Source: Prolixibacteraceae bacterium
Lineage (GTDB): Bacteria > Bacteroidota > Bacteroidia > Bacteroidales > Prolixibacteraceae
NCBI GenBank assembly: GCA_016788685.1
Contig: JAEUSS010000226.1
Span: 1-29,205 of the forward strand
Direction: 5' to 3'
DNA length: 29,205 nt
The notes below the pieces were generated by a model. The model did not search any database, was not told the origin of the DNA, and saw only the letters and a list, made by a program, of their open reading frames with translations. Both the position numbers and the translations under genes were made by a program. Shown here piece by piece: positions 22,545 to 29,205 of this stretch. The stretch's first letter is position 1; each line of letters opens with the position of its first letter.

Positions 22545-23801
22545 TCAGGGCTTTAGCCCCATTGCTTTCACGTAACCTTCATTTACCGTGCAGTTCCTGA
22601 ATTTACTGTTCTCGGCCAGTTGCAACATCGCTTTTTTTACCAGTTCCTGATCAGGACGGGCCGCACGGATATCGTTAAAATTGTTTCGGGGAGCTTCGGT
22701 AAATTCAATGATTTTCTCCCAATTTTCGGGCTGTGTGATAGAAGTCACACCTCTCGGGCTATTCATTTTCTTGAAAGGCCAGTAGGTCCAGCCAATGTTG
22801 TTGCGCTCCATTAACCGGGTCCATCCGGCAATCCACTGATCGGTATTCTCCCCGGTTTCACCCATAAATATCGGCAGGTTTACCGAGTCGCGGAAGCTCA
22901 CAAAATCCTGGATATTGGCCTGAAGTGTGTCGCACCAGTAACGGTGACAGGTATACATCATCTTATCGTCAAACTTCGAATCGCTGAACACCCTGAAATT
23001 GCCGTTCCATTGAGCCCCGCCAAGCATAACAATGTGATTGGAATCCACCTCACGGATAGCTGCCACAGCCTTTTTGTAAAGCGGCTCAAGAGCCGCATTG
23101 AGTTTGGGCATATCATCGCCAAAATAAGGAGCAATGGGTTCGTTCAGCAAATCATAACCCAGAATCACCGGCTCATGCTGGTAGTGCTCTGCAATCTTTC
23201 TCCAGATCGCCGCAAACTGGTTCTGACTTTCTTCGCTGGTCATCAGCCACGGATACCCGTAACTGTCATCGATGTTGTCACCGGTTTGTCCGCCGGGAGC
23301 GTCGTGCATGTCCAGAATCAGGTAAATCCCCGATTCGCGGCACCAACTGACCAGGCTATCCAGGCGCTGAAAGCCATCCTGACTGGCAGATAAACCCATA
23401 TAATCTTCATCAGTGAACAACTTGTAATGAAAAGGGATGCGGATCGTATTCATCCCGGTTTGTCTGATGTAGCGGATGTCGTCCCGGGTCACATAATTAT
23501 CTTTAAACTGTTTCCAGAACTGATTGGTAAAATCCGGGCCGACCATTTCCCGGAAAGCCTGGTCAATCAGCCTTGCCGAGCTGGTTCGTTTAAAGCCAAA
23601 CATGTATCCTTCAGGATTCAGCCAGTTGCCCAGGTTAATTCCTCGGATAAAGAATTTCCCGCCGTCGGGGGCAATCAGATCGGGACCGTTTACGCTGATG
23701 AACGACGACTGAGCCCCGGCACTTTGTTTCGGCGCAGGATCGCAGCTGAACAACGCTGTAAGCGCCACCAGAAACAAAAACAGAAAAAAAGGTTTAATCA
23801 T
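22545..23801 (-). CDS. GH5 glycoside hydrolase (cellulase-family), lipoprotein
   Basis: I start the gene at 23801 (MIKPFFLFLFLVALTALFSC, 418 residues), because this gives a clean lipoprotein signal with Cys20; the open frame reaches 23846 but adds 15 residues before the signal. GH5 landmarks are visible: RGINLGNWLNPEGYMF near the start, GMNTIRIPFH, LILDMHDAPGGQ, the acid/base in GYDLLNEPIAP (Glu221), a conserved HRYW, and the nucleophile in IFMGETGE (Glu315). GH5 covers beta-glucanases, mannanases and others; the subfamily cannot be set by eye. The gene is convergent with GH20, and the M23 terminator lies just upstream of it. It may attack beta-glucans or the same glycans as its neighbours. 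Family sure, substrate not. Confidence 0.9.
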   Translation of the reverse strand: MIKPFFLFLFLVALTALFSCDPAPKQSAGAQSSFISVNGPDLIAPDGGKFFIRGINLGNWLNPEGYMFGFKRTSSARLIDQAFREMVGPDFTNQFWKQFKDNYVTRDDIRYIRQTGMNTIRIPFHYKLFTDEDYMGLSASQDGFQRLDSLVSWCRESGIYLILDMHDAPGGQTGDNIDDSYGYPWLMTSEESQNQFAAIWRKIAEHYQHEPVILGYDLLNEPIAPYFGDDMPKLNAALEPLYKKAVAAIREVDSNHIVMLGGAQWNGNFRVFSDSKFDDKMMYTCHRYWCDTLQANIQDFVSFRDSVNLPIFMGETGENTDQWIAGWTRLMERNNIGWTYWPFKKMNSPRGVTSITQPENWEKIIEFTEAPRNNFNDIRAARPDQELVKKAMLQLAENSKFRNCTVNEGYVKAMGLKP

Positions 23802-23849
23802 GATAACTCGGTTTAAGTTGGTTCGAATAAAACCCGAAAATAACAAAAA

Positions 23850-23891
23850 AAGAAAGGCAGCTCTTCCTCTGACGAAAAAGCTGCCTTTCTT
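23850..23891 (-). terminator. Rho-independent terminator after M23 peptidase gene
   Basis: A 13-bp perfect inverted repeat (23850-23862 with 23879-23891) follows the M23 gene by about 25 bp. Reading on the - strand it is followed by a T run (complement of the A run 23845-23849). It lies about 50 bp before the GH5 start codon, so GH5 has its own promoter within a very short space or depends on read-through. Confidence 0.85.
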
Positions 23892-23915
23892 AAAAACCAG
23901 TATTTGGCTCCGAAC

Positions 23916-24824
23916 TTAGTTGATACGCAGAACCGATCCTATTTTCAGCGTTTTTTGCGCAGTGATGTTATTGGCTGCACAAAGCTTTTTTACCGTGGTA
24001 TTGTATCTCCTGGCAATGGTCCAAAGGTTATCGCCCTTGCGGATTACATGCTTTGAGTTTCCTGCACTGGCATGAGCCGAATGACTTGAGGCCGGTTTGT
24101 TTTTCAGATCAGCCAGGTTGATTTCAAACTGCTTGTTCTTGTAATAAATCTTGTCCGAGCGCAGTGATGCTGTTTCGAAGTCGATGTATTTATTCGAGTC
24201 AAACGGTTCTCCGAAAAGCCGTGTTTCAAAGTGGAGATGATCACAGGTAGCACGCCCTGTACGGCCGCCAAGACCAATTAAGTCGCCGGCTTTAATGGTG
24301 TCATTGATCTTGACTTCGATGGTCTTCAGGTGCGCATAGATGGTTTCAAGGCCGTTACTGTGCCTGACCAAAACCAGGTTTCCGTAACCATTGAATCGCT
24401 TGGCCAGGCGAACCCGCCCGTCAAAGGCACAACGGATCGTATCTCCTGAGTTGATTTTAATATCCGTTCCGGTGTGCATCCTTCTCCCCCGATACCCGTA
24501 TTTGGAAATAACTTTACCGCGGACGGGAAGAAAAAACGGGCTTTCGTTTTCGCTTTCCAGAGAAATGATGATGGTGTCGCTTTTATTAGGTAAAGTATTT
24601 ACCGGATATTTGATCTGAGTAGAGTTCCAGATATTTTTGTAAATCGTTGCATCGGTTGATTGGAGTGAATCGACTTCCAGTTCTTCCGATCCGGCGAGTA
24701 GTGTGTCGACCTCAAAGGTTTCGTTGATGGGAGCGATTGTTGCCGGAAGTGTTTGTTGTGCAGAGCTGTACAGCGAAACAAACAGACCGATTAAAAGTGT
24801 TAAAGTACGTAATTTCATCCTCAA
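23916..24824 (-). CDS. M23-family peptidoglycan endopeptidase with C-terminal LysM
   Basis: A 302-residue protein with a signal peptide (ending YSSAQ). The M23 lysostaphin-like domain spans about 95-215 with the zinc/active-site motifs His117-x3-Asp121 (MHTGTD), His165 (YAHL) and HLH at 196-198 (CDHLHFE). A single LysM domain closes the protein (258-302, HVIRKGDNLWTIARRYNTTVKKLCAANNI). It should cleave peptide cross-links in peptidoglycan, or regulate other lytic enzymes, in the periplasm while LysM holds the wall. All metal ligands are present, so it is probably active. It is divergent from the lysozyme-like membrane protein gene (159-bp gap), so two wall-related genes may share one control region. 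Starting at Met3 instead of Met1 is possible. Confidence 0.93.
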   Translation of the reverse strand: MRMKLRTLTLLIGLFVSLYSSAQQTLPATIAPINETFEVDTLLAGSEELEVDSLQSTDATIYKNIWNSTQIKYPVNTLPNKSDTIIISLESENESPFFLPVRGKVISKYGYRGRRMHTGTDIKINSGDTIRCAFDGRVRLAKRFNGYGNLVLVRHSNGLETIYAHLKTIEVKINDTIKAGDLIGLGGRTGRATCDHLHFETRLFGEPFDSNKYIDFETASLRSDKIYYKNKQFEINLADLKNKPASSHSAHASAGNSKHVIRKGDNLWTIARRYNTTVKKLCAANNITAQKTLKIGSVLRIN

Positions 24825-24946
24825 AATTTGGGTTATTGACTTAGCTCAAAAATTTGAACGGGGAGCGAAGGTAACTTTTTCATTATTAAATTTTGCATTT
24901 TTCGTTAATTGAGTTACTCGTTTTAACAAATAATAACACCTTTTTA

Positions 24947-24954
24947 TACATTTG
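24947..24954 (+). promoter_or_regulatory. Bacteroidota-type -7 promoter box
   Basis: TACATTTG is a perfect match to the TAnnTTTG -7 consensus known from Bacteroides and Flavobacterium, placed 29 bp before the start codon at 24984. A purine-rich GAAGGGAAGG ribosome-binding-like stretch follows. The expected -33 TTTG is only approximate (TTTT/TTTA around 24921). Confidence 0.65.
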
Positions 24955-24983
24955 CGGCAGATTTTAAGAAGGGAAGGTAAGAA

Positions 24984-26102
24984 ATGAAAAACAGTGTTTT
25001 CCGCAAGATTTTGAAGTACTTAGGTTTTGGACTTGCGGGTATTTTCGCGTTAATCGGGCTGATTTTGACTTTGGCGTTTTTTGCAGTAAAATTTCACCTG
25101 ACCAATGATCCGGGTGTAGTCGACATCAACGATCGTTATTTTCAGGAAATAAAAGATAAGTATGGGCGTGGAACCGAGCACGATACCACCAGAATTAACT
25201 TCAGCGAAGCCAAATTCTTTCATAACCTGTCGGTTTTAAACAAATATTTCCCGGCAAATGCCTACTACATTCAGAATGCTTATTACAAAAGCCAGAATCT
25301 GAAAGAAGCTCAGCGCATGATCGAAGCCGTTAACCTGCATATGCAGGAAAATCAGGAGTACCACGCCGAGGTGAATGCTTTTGAAGAAAGCAGCGACTCG
25401 CATAAAGCCAAAGCCCTGAACAGAAGCGTTTACGAATGGATGAACATTCCTGAATGGCAAGACTTTAAACTGGCAGTAGCAAAAGACAAACACCTGATCG
25501 ATTCGGCAGCACACCTGACCGGAGTGGAACCACGCCTGATCGTGGCCGTTTTGGTGGGCGAACAAATCCGTTTATTCAACTCAAGCCGCGAAGCCTACAA
25601 AAAATGGATCGGCCCGCTGAAAATACTTTCGGTTGAAACAACATTCTCGCTCGGAGTTACGGGTATCAAAGTACCAACTGCCCAAAAGATTGAAAAAAAC
25701 CTGAAGGATACCGCCTCCATCTTTTACCTGGGCAAACCGTACGAGAACCTGCTCGACTTCAAGACTCAGAACATTGCTCAGGAGCGGTTCGATCGCCTCA
25801 CTTCGTACAAATGCCACTTTTACTCCTATATGTATGCCGCCCTCAACGTGAAACAAATCAACGTGCAATGGGAACGATCCGGCTTCCCGATCAGCGACCG
25901 CCCCGAAATTCTGGCTACTTTGTTCAACATTGGCTACGAAGTCTCGGTTCCCAAAGAAAACCCCGTGGTAGGCGGATCGGGCATCAACATCAAAGGAAAA
26001 AGGTATTCGTTCGGCGCAGTAGCTTACGAATTCTATTATTCCGGAGAATTGTACGAGTTGTTCCCCTTCAAGAATTCGAAATTCGATTTTACGGATGTCT
26101 AA
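24984..26102 (+). CDS. Membrane-anchored lysozyme-like protein (putative lytic transglycosylase; possibly DUF1402-like)
   Basis: A 372-residue protein with a short cytoplasmic start, one TM helix (about 12-36) and a long periplasmic part. The centre reads HLTGVEPRLIVAVLVGEQIRLFNSSREAYKKW (177-208), recalling the catalytic start of lysozyme-like transglycosylases (xGVDPxLLxAIxxxES), with Glu193 as a candidate catalytic acid. It continues with SLGVTGIKVPTAQKIEKNL, like the SxGxxQ(I/L)xPxTA region. The rest (ILATLFNIGYEVSVPKENP, YSFGAVAYEFYYSGELYELFP) is distinctive, and I believe it resembles the DUF1402 family, although I cannot confirm this. It overlaps the phosphodiester glycosidase gene by 8 bp and is divergent from the M23 peptidase, both supporting a cell-wall role. 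Enzyme activity is an inference. Confidence 0.65.
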   Translation: MKNSVFRKILKYLGFGLAGIFALIGLILTLAFFAVKFHLTNDPGVVDINDRYFQEIKDKYGRGTEHDTTRINFSEAKFFHNLSVLNKYFPANAYYIQNAYYKSQNLKEAQRMIEAVNLHMQENQEYHAEVNAFEESSDSHKAKALNRSVYEWMNIPEWQDFKLAVAKDKHLIDSAAHLTGVEPRLIVAVLVGEQIRLFNSSREAYKKWIGPLKILSVETTFSLGVTGIKVPTAQKIEKNLKDTASIFYLGKPYENLLDFKTQNIAQERFDRLTSYKCHFYSYMYAALNVKQINVQWERSGFPISDRPEILATLFNIGYEVSVPKENPVVGGSGINIKGKRYSFGAVAYEFYYSGELYELFPFKNSKFDFTDV

Positions 26103-26967
26103 ATCGATAGTCCATCCGGTACGTTCAGGAAAGGTTCTTGCTGCATGCCTGCTGTTCATCCTGATTGCGCTCAACGGCAGGGCACAGAATAGCCGCTTCG
26201 GCGAGATAGCCTGGACTACCCTGACGGACGGTTTACTGTATGCCGAAGTGGATGCCCCTGAAAAATCGGTGGTCAACGACTCAAAGCTAACCATCCTGAA
26301 GGTAGATGTGAATCAGTTCGACTTTCAGTTCCTGACGGCTTCGGAACATGGGCACCAGGCTCGCACGGCTCCCGACTGGGCCGTTGAATTCGGCCAGAAC
26401 ATCATCATCAACGCCGGAATGTACAGCTACAACAAAACACAGTCGAACAAGGGCTACATGAGAAATTTCGGGCACCTGAACAATCCGAAGAAAAGCACTT
26501 ACTACAATGCCATGCTGGCCATGCACCCCAAAGACAAGCAGAAGCCACCGTTCGAAATCATTGATATCACCTGCCAGAGTTGGGAAATCGTAAAACATCA
26601 GTACCACTCGCTTTGCCAGGGTATGCGCATGATCAGCTGCAACGGCGAAGCAATGGAATTTTCGAAGCGCCCCGACCAGTCGTGCAGCATGATTGTTGCC
26701 GCCACCGATACCACCGGAAACCTGTACATTGTCTTTACCCGTTCGCCCTATACGCATCAAAAAATGATCAGCTACCTTCAGGAAATGCCGCTGAACATCC
26801 GCACCAGTGTTTACCTCGAAGGCGGCCCCGAAGCCAGTCTGTACGTCAGTACCGGCGACACGGTGATTGCCAAATACGGCAGCTACGTATCAAACACCTG
26901 CAACAACGACGACAACGATCATTTCTGGAAAATTCCGAATGTGATTGCCCTCCGCAAGAAGAACTAG
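26095..26967 (+). CDS. Exported phosphodiester glycosidase (NAGPA-like domain)
   Basis: A 290-residue protein with a signal peptide (hydrophobic core AACLLFILIAL, cleavage after GRAQ). The remainder fits the phosphodiester glycosidase/NAGPA domain: LTILKVDVNQFDFQFLTA, the signature IIINAGMYSYN (the family's xINGGxF), SCSMIVAATDTTGNLYIVFTR and SVYLEGGPEASLYV (the family's LDGGxSS/TxLxx). The human relative uncovers mannose-6-phosphate by removing GlcNAc-1-phosphodiester; bacterial members include a spore-wall teichoic-type enzyme (YngK/NagPA relatives). The start lies inside the previous gene (8-bp overlap, different frame), so the two are translationally coupled. A likely substrate is a sugar phosphodiester in the envelope, but none is known here. 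Ends with no strong terminator before the convergent synthetase gene. Confidence 0.82.
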   Translation: MSKSIVHPVRSGKVLAACLLFILIALNGRAQNSRFGEIAWTTLTDGLLYAEVDAPEKSVVNDSKLTILKVDVNQFDFQFLTASEHGHQARTAPDWAVEFGQNIIINAGMYSYNKTQSNKGYMRNFGHLNNPKKSTYYNAMLAMHPKDKQKPPFEIIDITCQSWEIVKHQYHSLCQGMRMISCNGEAMEFSKRPDQSCSMIVAATDTTGNLYIVFTRSPYTHQKMISYLQEMPLNIRTSVYLEGGPEASLYVSTGDTVIAKYGSYVSNTCNNDDNDHFWKIPNVIALRKKN

Positions 26968-27068
26968 AAATATGGTCCTCGTATCCGTCAGCTGAAGCAG
27001 GCGGCAAAGCGTGGCCCTCAAATTTTCATTTGCTGAACTATCCTTTGCCGCCACATTTATGCCACGAA

Positions 27069-29205
27069 CTAGCTGCTTTTCGCTTCCAGAATCCGCTGTT
27101 TCACCAGGTCATTCAATTCAACGGGAGTCATTCCTTCCGGATAAACCGGAGGCAAAAACCGGATGCTGATTTTTTCGCCACGCTTAATTTTTTTCGCTCC
27201 GGAAGACATGGCAGCATAAGCGCCGTCAATTACAACCGGAACAATCGGGACCTGCAACTCGGTGCTCAAAATGGCATACGTTTTTTTGAATTTACCTAGT
27301 CTTCCGCTCTGTGTGCGGGTTCCTTCCGGGAATATCAGGATTTTCTTTCCCTGTTTCACCACTTCGGCCATCTTCAGGATCGAGCTTTTCAGATCTTTCG
27401 ACAGGTCCATCACAATCACATTGCTGCGACTGGCCAGGTACCTGCGGACACCACTTTTAACGTGGTCTTTTTTTGCATACGAATAGGTGTTTTTCAGCGT
27501 CCGGCGGTCGAGGTACGAAAGCACCAGGAACGCATCAAGTTTACTTTCGTGGTTGGGGGCAAAAAAGCACGGCCCTTCAGGAATATTCTCCATCCCGCTG
27601 CCTTCGAACTTAAAAAACAGCTTGAAAACACCGCGCACCGAACTCACAATCGGGCCCAGCAAAAACGAAGTTTTGGGCAGAATAACGTCCGAATCATCTT
27701 TCAGGTCGCCGGTCCAGCCCGAGTCCTGATCGGTTTTATGATACAGCTTGTGGGCTTGAATATGCTCGGCAATTTTCCGGATGGAAGGAAATTTAAGCAA
27801 CTGCTCTTCGTCGAACTTAATTCCAAAGCTTTTTTCGATGTAGTCAATCAGGCTCAACTTGCCGAGCGAATCCATCGAAATATCGAATACCAGGTGGTGC
27901 TCGGGTAAAATGTCCATGTCGACCTGGCTTTCGATGAATGACTTGATGGCGTGATATTCTGTTGTTTCGGGCGCGTCGGAAACTGCCTTTTTATCTTCTT
28001 TCTTTTCAAGAAGTTCGGCCAGTTTGAAGCGCTGAAGCTTTGACAAACGTGTACGGGGCAACTCCGAACGGACCAGTGTAAACTGCATAATCCGTTTGTA
28101 CGAACTCATTTCGGCGTTGAAAGGCGAAATCACCTCATCGCGGAAATACTGGTTAATATCTGTGATCCCGTTTTCAGCCAGAAACCCAAAATCAGGATAA
28201 ATAACAGCATGCAGCATTTCGTTGTGCATAAATACTCCGGACTCTTTTACAGCTTTCGAAAAGCCGTCGAGCTTCATCTCCACTTCAACCGGGTTGATGT
28301 TCTTACCGTTGGGCAGTACAATGATTTCTTTCTTCCGCCCGGTAATGTAAAGGTATCCGTCCCGATCCAGGTAACCCAGGTCGCCCGTATGCAGCCAGCC
28401 ATCCGCCACAACTTCAGCCGTTTCTTCGGGCCGGTTGTAATAACCTTTCATGATGCTTGGCCCCCTGGCTACAATTTCGCCATCGTGTATTTCAACGGTC
28501 AGCCCGGGCAATGCCTGTCCGGTAGCGCCGATCCGGATTTTTCCCGGACGGGGGAAAGCGATCATCGGAGCGGCTTCGGTCATGCCGAATCCTTCCATGA
28601 TGTCGAAGCCGATTCCGTAGAAAAAAGTCCCTACTTCCTTGTTCAGCGCAGCTCCCCCGGCAATCATGTACTGCAAATGACCACCAAATCCTTCGTGTAC
28701 CTTTTTGAAGATGGTTTTGCCCAACTTCCGGTTTTTGGTTTTCAGTACGAACCACAATAAAGCCCGGGCAACAACGCTTTTATCGATCTTCGCTTTAATG
28801 CCGCGGTACATCAGCTCGTACAGGCGCGGAACGCCCAGAAAAACGCCGGTTTCGTTGTCAGCAAACGTTTTCATCAAATCGGCCGACTGCATCGAAGGCA
28901 CAACGACAATGGTTGTCCCGACATAAAGCGGCACCATCATCGAACCAACCAGTGGAAATACATGGTGCAAAGGCAGAAAAATCATCACCTGACGGTCTTC
29001 GGCATAGATCCGGCAATCGATAACGGCCCTCATGTTTTCGCTGATGTTGGTGTACGAAAGCATCACTCCTTTCGGGCTGCCGGTAGTTCCTGAAGTGTAG
29101 ATGATCACCGCGGTGGTGTCGTCGTCTTCAGGCCCGAGCCACTGGCTTTCGGGGATCTGCTCGTCCGGGACGATATTTTCAAAAATCACGATTTCAGGTT
29201 TGTGC
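27069..29205 (-). CDS. Fused AMP-binding acyl synthetase, acyl carrier protein and PlsC-type acyltransferase (5' end missing)
   Basis: At least 711 codons, open to the right edge, so the start lies beyond the window. Counted from Val at 29189 (GTG): an AMP-binding domain (1-395) with the P-loop YTSGTTGSPKGV at 31-42, MTEAAP near 203, and GWLHTGDLGYLDRDGYLYITGRKKE at 264-288; a carrier-protein domain (about 410-480) with the phosphopantetheine Ser441 in DISMDSLGKLSL; and a 1-acylglycerol-phosphate acyltransferase domain (about 535-700) with NHESKLD (the HxxxxD motif at 547-552) and the FPEGTR motif at 620-625. It would activate a fatty acid, load it onto its own ACP and transfer it to a lyso- or glycerol-phosphate acceptor. 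Similar in idea to E. coli Aas, but with domains in reverse order and an internal ACP. Confidence 0.9.
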   Translation of the reverse strand, partial: HKPEIVIFENIVPDEQIPESQWLGPEDDDTTAVIIYTSGTTGSPKGVMLSYTNISENMRAVIDCRIYAEDRQVMIFLPLHHVFPLVGSMMVPLYVGTTIVVVPSMQSADLMKTFADNETGVFLGVPRLYELMYRGIKAKIDKSVVARALLWFVLKTKNRKLGKTIFKKVHEGFGGHLQYMIAGGAALNKEVGTFFYGIGFDIMEGFGMTEAAPMIAFPRPGKIRIGATGQALPGLTVEIHDGEIVARGPSIMKGYYNRPEETAEVVADGWLHTGDLGYLDRDGYLYITGRKKEIIVLPNGKNINPVEVEMKLDGFSKAVKESGVFMHNEMLHAVIYPDFGFLAENGITDINQYFRDEVISPFNAEMSSYKRIMQFTLVRSELPRTRLSKLQRFKLAELLEKKEDKKAVSDAPETTEYHAIKSFIESQVDMDILPEHHLVFDISMDSLGKLSLIDYIEKSFGIKFDEEQLLKFPSIRKIAEHIQAHKLYHKTDQDSGWTGDLKDDSDVILPKTSFLLGPIVSSVRGVFKLFFKFEGSGMENIPEGPCFFAPNHESKLDAFLVLSYLDRRTLKNTYSYAKKDHVKSGVRRYLASRSNVIVMDLSKDLKSSILKMAEVVKQGKKILIFPEGTRTQSGRLGKFKKTYAILSTELQVPIVPVVIDGAYAAMSSGAKKIKRGEKISIRFLPPVYPEGMTPVELNDLVKQRILEAKSS

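Noticed and set aside
23802..23846. 15-residue extension of GH5 to 23846
   Set aside because: It would place polar residues before an otherwise perfect lipoprotein signal and reach nearly to the M23 terminator.
25581..26294. 237-codon - strand open frame across the two overlapping + strand genes
   Set aside because: No domain is recognisable, and both + strand genes are supported by family motifs and a promoter box.
27000..27052. 10-bp inverted repeat GGCGGCAAAG/CTTTGCCGCC between the phosphodiester glycosidase and the synthetase
   Set aside because: The 33-nt loop and absence of a T run make it a poor terminator; it may be chance.
1..29205. Mobile elements, phage genes, CRISPR arrays or tRNA genes
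   Set aside because: I looked for transposases, integrases, regular spaced repeats and tRNA-like sequences and found none.

Overview
This window looks like chromosomal DNA from a Bacteroidota bacterium, most likely an environmental Bacteroidales/Marinilabiliales type such as Prolixibacteraceae (lineage is an inference). The evidence is a SusD-type protein, many lipoprotein signal peptides, a type IX secretion (T9SS) C-terminal sorting domain, a TAnnTTTG-type -7 promoter box, and a dense set of secreted glycoside hydrolases. No tRNA, rRNA, CRISPR array, transposase or phage gene was seen.

Region 1 (1-10051, + strand) is the downstream part of a polysaccharide utilization locus (PUL). It holds the end of a SusD-like protein, a surface lipoprotein with a LamG-like domain, two GH144 enzymes (one lipoprotein, one T9SS-secreted with extra domains), a periplasmic GH3 beta-glucosidase, and a GH43-like enzyme carrying a carboxypeptidase-regulatory-like domain, an F5/8-type C domain and an FnIII-like domain. 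GH144 members characterised so far act on beta-1,2-glucan, and GH3 enzymes from similar loci cleave beta-1,2-gluco-oligosaccharides, so the likely target is beta-1,2-glucan (sophoran or cyclic beta-glucan). The SusC partner would lie to the left of the window. Hairpin terminators after the LamG gene and after the GH3 gene divide the locus into transcription segments.

Region 2 (10259-13135, - strand) is a compact regulatory operon: an ECF sigma factor, a translationally coupled zinc-finger anti-sigma factor with HEAT-like repeats, then two DUF4097-like exported proteins that share the same C-terminal motif. Next come a GNAT acetyltransferase (-) and a divergent 78-residue two-helix membrane protein (+), followed by two strong hairpins.

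Region 3 (14318-23801) is a second glycan-degradation group without SusC/D. On the - strand are a GH29 alpha-L-fucosidase, an (alpha/alpha)6-barrel glycosidase-like lipoprotein and a large lipoprotein with an intact transglutaminase-type triad plus a degenerate second copy. A GH20 beta-hexosaminidase is divergent from these on the + strand, and a GH5 enzyme faces GH20 convergently. Fucose and HexNAc removal next to a transglutaminase-fold protein suggests glycoprotein or mucin-like substrates (inference).

Region 4 (23916-29205) concerns the envelope. It has an M23 peptidase with LysM (-), then a divergent overlapping pair (+) made of a lysozyme-like inner-membrane protein and a NAGPA-type phosphodiester glycosidase. 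A fused acyl-ACP/CoA synthetase-ACP-acyltransferase (-) runs off the right edge.

The best candidates for something undescribed are the lysozyme-like/phosphodiester-glycosidase pair, the sigma/anti-sigma/DUF4097 unit, and the GH43-like enzyme in a beta-1,2-glucan locus.
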